Assembly: GCA_947179485.1 (NCBI GenBank)
Contig: OX359246.1
Span: forward strand, 25,730,001-25,794,000
Direction of reading: 5' to 3'
Length of the DNA stretch: 64,000 nucleotides
Origin: Allacma fusca
Taxonomy: Eukaryota; Arthropoda; Collembola; Symphypleona; Sminthuridae
Position numbers and translations under genes: made by a program. The first letter of the stretch is position 1. Each line of letters begins with the position of its first letter. Shown in pieces: positions 62,620 through 64,000 of this stretch. Below the pieces are notes generated by a model that searched no databases, was not told the origin of the DNA, and worked only from the letters and a program-made list of their open reading frames with translations.

Positions 62620-63751
62620 GCAAAGAAGCCAACTTCTCGGGGTCTCTTTGAAATGTAAGAGCTAACAGTGAGAAATCGGATGACGATGAAGATGACGATC
62701 AAAATAGCTCCTGATCTATCTTTACTACTTACTACCTTCTCACACTTTTTCCTCCTCAACAACAACTGGCATGTTGGTGTGGATGGGTTATAACACACTT
62801 TTAGTATATGGATTTATGTATAGGCCCAAAAAAAAAACTCCTTTCCACTCCAAGACCGCTCAGTCCCATTTATTTTATATTACTTCAAATAAAGACTCTT
62901 AATCAAACACATTTTGAACGCAAGTTCAAACCCCTCCGAGCTCCAAGCCTCGGGACAGCTCTCCATACTTTCCAGCATAGTTAAATACGGATTATTTTCA
63001 AATGCAAAGTTATACACTCAATAATCCTAGCTAATATTATGCCCACTACGTACATAAGCATAGTACCCCGATTCTATGGACTTTATGAAGGAATTTGATG
63101 TAATTAGTAGCAATGTTCCAATCAGTGCGGGAAAGTTCCCTGAACAAAGTTGAAGGTTTTGGGGAGTTACCTTCAATTACTTAGGGATTGCAGGCATTCA
63201 TGTATGTGAGTTTTGTAAGTTGTAATAATAATTATATCATTATGCATGCACTTGCATAATTATATGTATCAAACCTATAGGGACAGAGTAATGGACTTGT
63301 ATAGACAGAGTCACGTTGGAGAGGAGTGTTCGATGGGCAAATAATTTAATGAAGACTGGCCTTTGTACTGGGGATGAGGAGATGTAAAATTGTGCATACT
63401 AAAAATAAAAACATGTACAGGATATGAGGGCTATGGGGCGACTCTAACAAGATTGTTTCTCCTCAGGAGATTTTATAACAAGAAGATTATTATTTTGGGT
63501 TGATGACTAGAGGAGACTGGGAGAAATTAATATGTAAAATTGGCATTGGAGAGATAAATTAATTTGTTTGACGTTCAGGAGGCTCCTGTATCTATGTATC
63601 TACACAGGACTTGAGAGTAATATAAATAGAAATAATGAGCTGGAAGAAACTTTTCCTCCGGAGGTTTCAATTTACCTGTTGGTTCCCTAATAGTAGTTGT
63701 GTACGTGTCCAAAAGTTTCTCTCCCTGTACATCAACTTTTCTCTCTGGCAT
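62620..63751 (-). CDS. Putative first two coding exons of an unidentified gene (partial)
   Basis: Exon 1 (63676-63751) starts at an ATG and reads MPEREKVDVQGEKLLDTYTT, then TIREPT, before a good donor (AACAG|GTAAAT, phase 1). Exon 2 (62620-62661, 42 nt) has a proper acceptor with a pyrimidine tract (TTTCTCACTGTTAG) and reads (A)LTFQRDPEKLASL before the donor GC|GTAAGA, again phase 1. The two join smoothly and have a hydrophilic, coding-like composition. No third exon was found to the left. I do not recognise the protein. The gene may continue past the four-pass genes through a long intron, or the call may be wrong. Confidence 0.35.
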
Positions 63752-64000
63752 TATTTATTAAATTAATTCCATAGAGATTATTTGAGATAGTAAATATACT
63801 TGCTGGGAATAGGAGTCTACGGTGATGATATATGTTCGGATTGGTTTTAGTAGTAGTTTGTATATGTAGATATATACTCCTGTGGGGAAGTGAGTAATTA
63901 TGTATAAGAGTGGTGTAATTCCTCTGTATAGTGAGGGGCATGTGGTAATCGTATAAAGGACAGGAGCATGTGAGACGATGGATTTGTGTGGGGAGACCTT
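63752..64000. other. Right edge, nothing recognised
   Basis: Short AT-rich stretch upstream of the putative minus-strand exon; it may hold its promoter. No feature seen. Confidence 0.4.

Noticed and set aside
1-64000. tRNA, rRNA, CRISPR arrays, bacterial operons or riboswitches
   Set aside because: None was recognised; the gene structure is plainly eukaryotic.

Overview
The window looks like AT-rich arthropod nuclear DNA. The protein-coding genes have short introns (about 50-150 bp, with a few of 1-4 kb), and the families are animal ones: divergent gustatory-type seven-pass receptors, a carotenoid oxygenase of the NinaB/BCO type, a DBHS (NonA/NONO) RNA-binding protein and RING-H2/coiled-coil proteins. 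Many short non-autonomous DNA transposons sit between genes. I cannot fix the order from sequence alone; a springtail (Collembola) would fit but that is inference.

Layout. 1-~5.9 kb: a minus-strand Ty3/Gypsy LTR retrotransposon cut by the left edge, with gag and most of pol visible. ~5.93-21.85 kb: a chemoreceptor cluster on the plus strand made by segmental duplication. Each copy holds one receptor of type A (382 aa, three exons) followed by one of type B (377 aa, three exons). The first copy also carries a decayed third type A gene. Between the copies lie a non-autonomous hAT-like transposon (14482-15812, perfect 8-bp target-site duplication), a second small transposon nested inside it, and a worn LINE fragment. 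22.6-25.85 kb: an eight-exon carotenoid oxygenase on the minus strand with all expected iron-binding histidines. 27.79-29.34 kb: a fifth receptor (433 aa) whose last two short exons restore the family's TYhhhhhQF signature. 30.2-35.3 kb: two divergently oriented paralogues of a RING-H2 plus coiled-coil protein, the minus one shortened, with a transposon with 16-bp inverted ends between their 5' ends. 35.3-42.2 kb: about 7 kb with no gene I can support. 42.2-48.76 kb: an eight-exon DBHS protein gene on the minus strand with a 4.1-kb last intron. ~50 kb: a 53-bp minisatellite. 51.0-60.84 kb: two tandem, minus-strand, four-exon genes for small four-pass membrane proteins with the same intron phases, from a family I do not recognise. 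62.6-63.75 kb: two likely 5' coding exons of a further minus-strand gene whose remainder I could not find.

The receptors probably work in taste or contact chemosensation. The oxygenase (retinoid supply), RING proteins (ubiquitin ligation), DBHS protein (nuclear RNA handling) and four-pass proteins (membrane) look like independent neighbours rather than one pathway. All gene models were spliced by eye from GT/AG sites and reading-frame phase; no alignment or database search was run.
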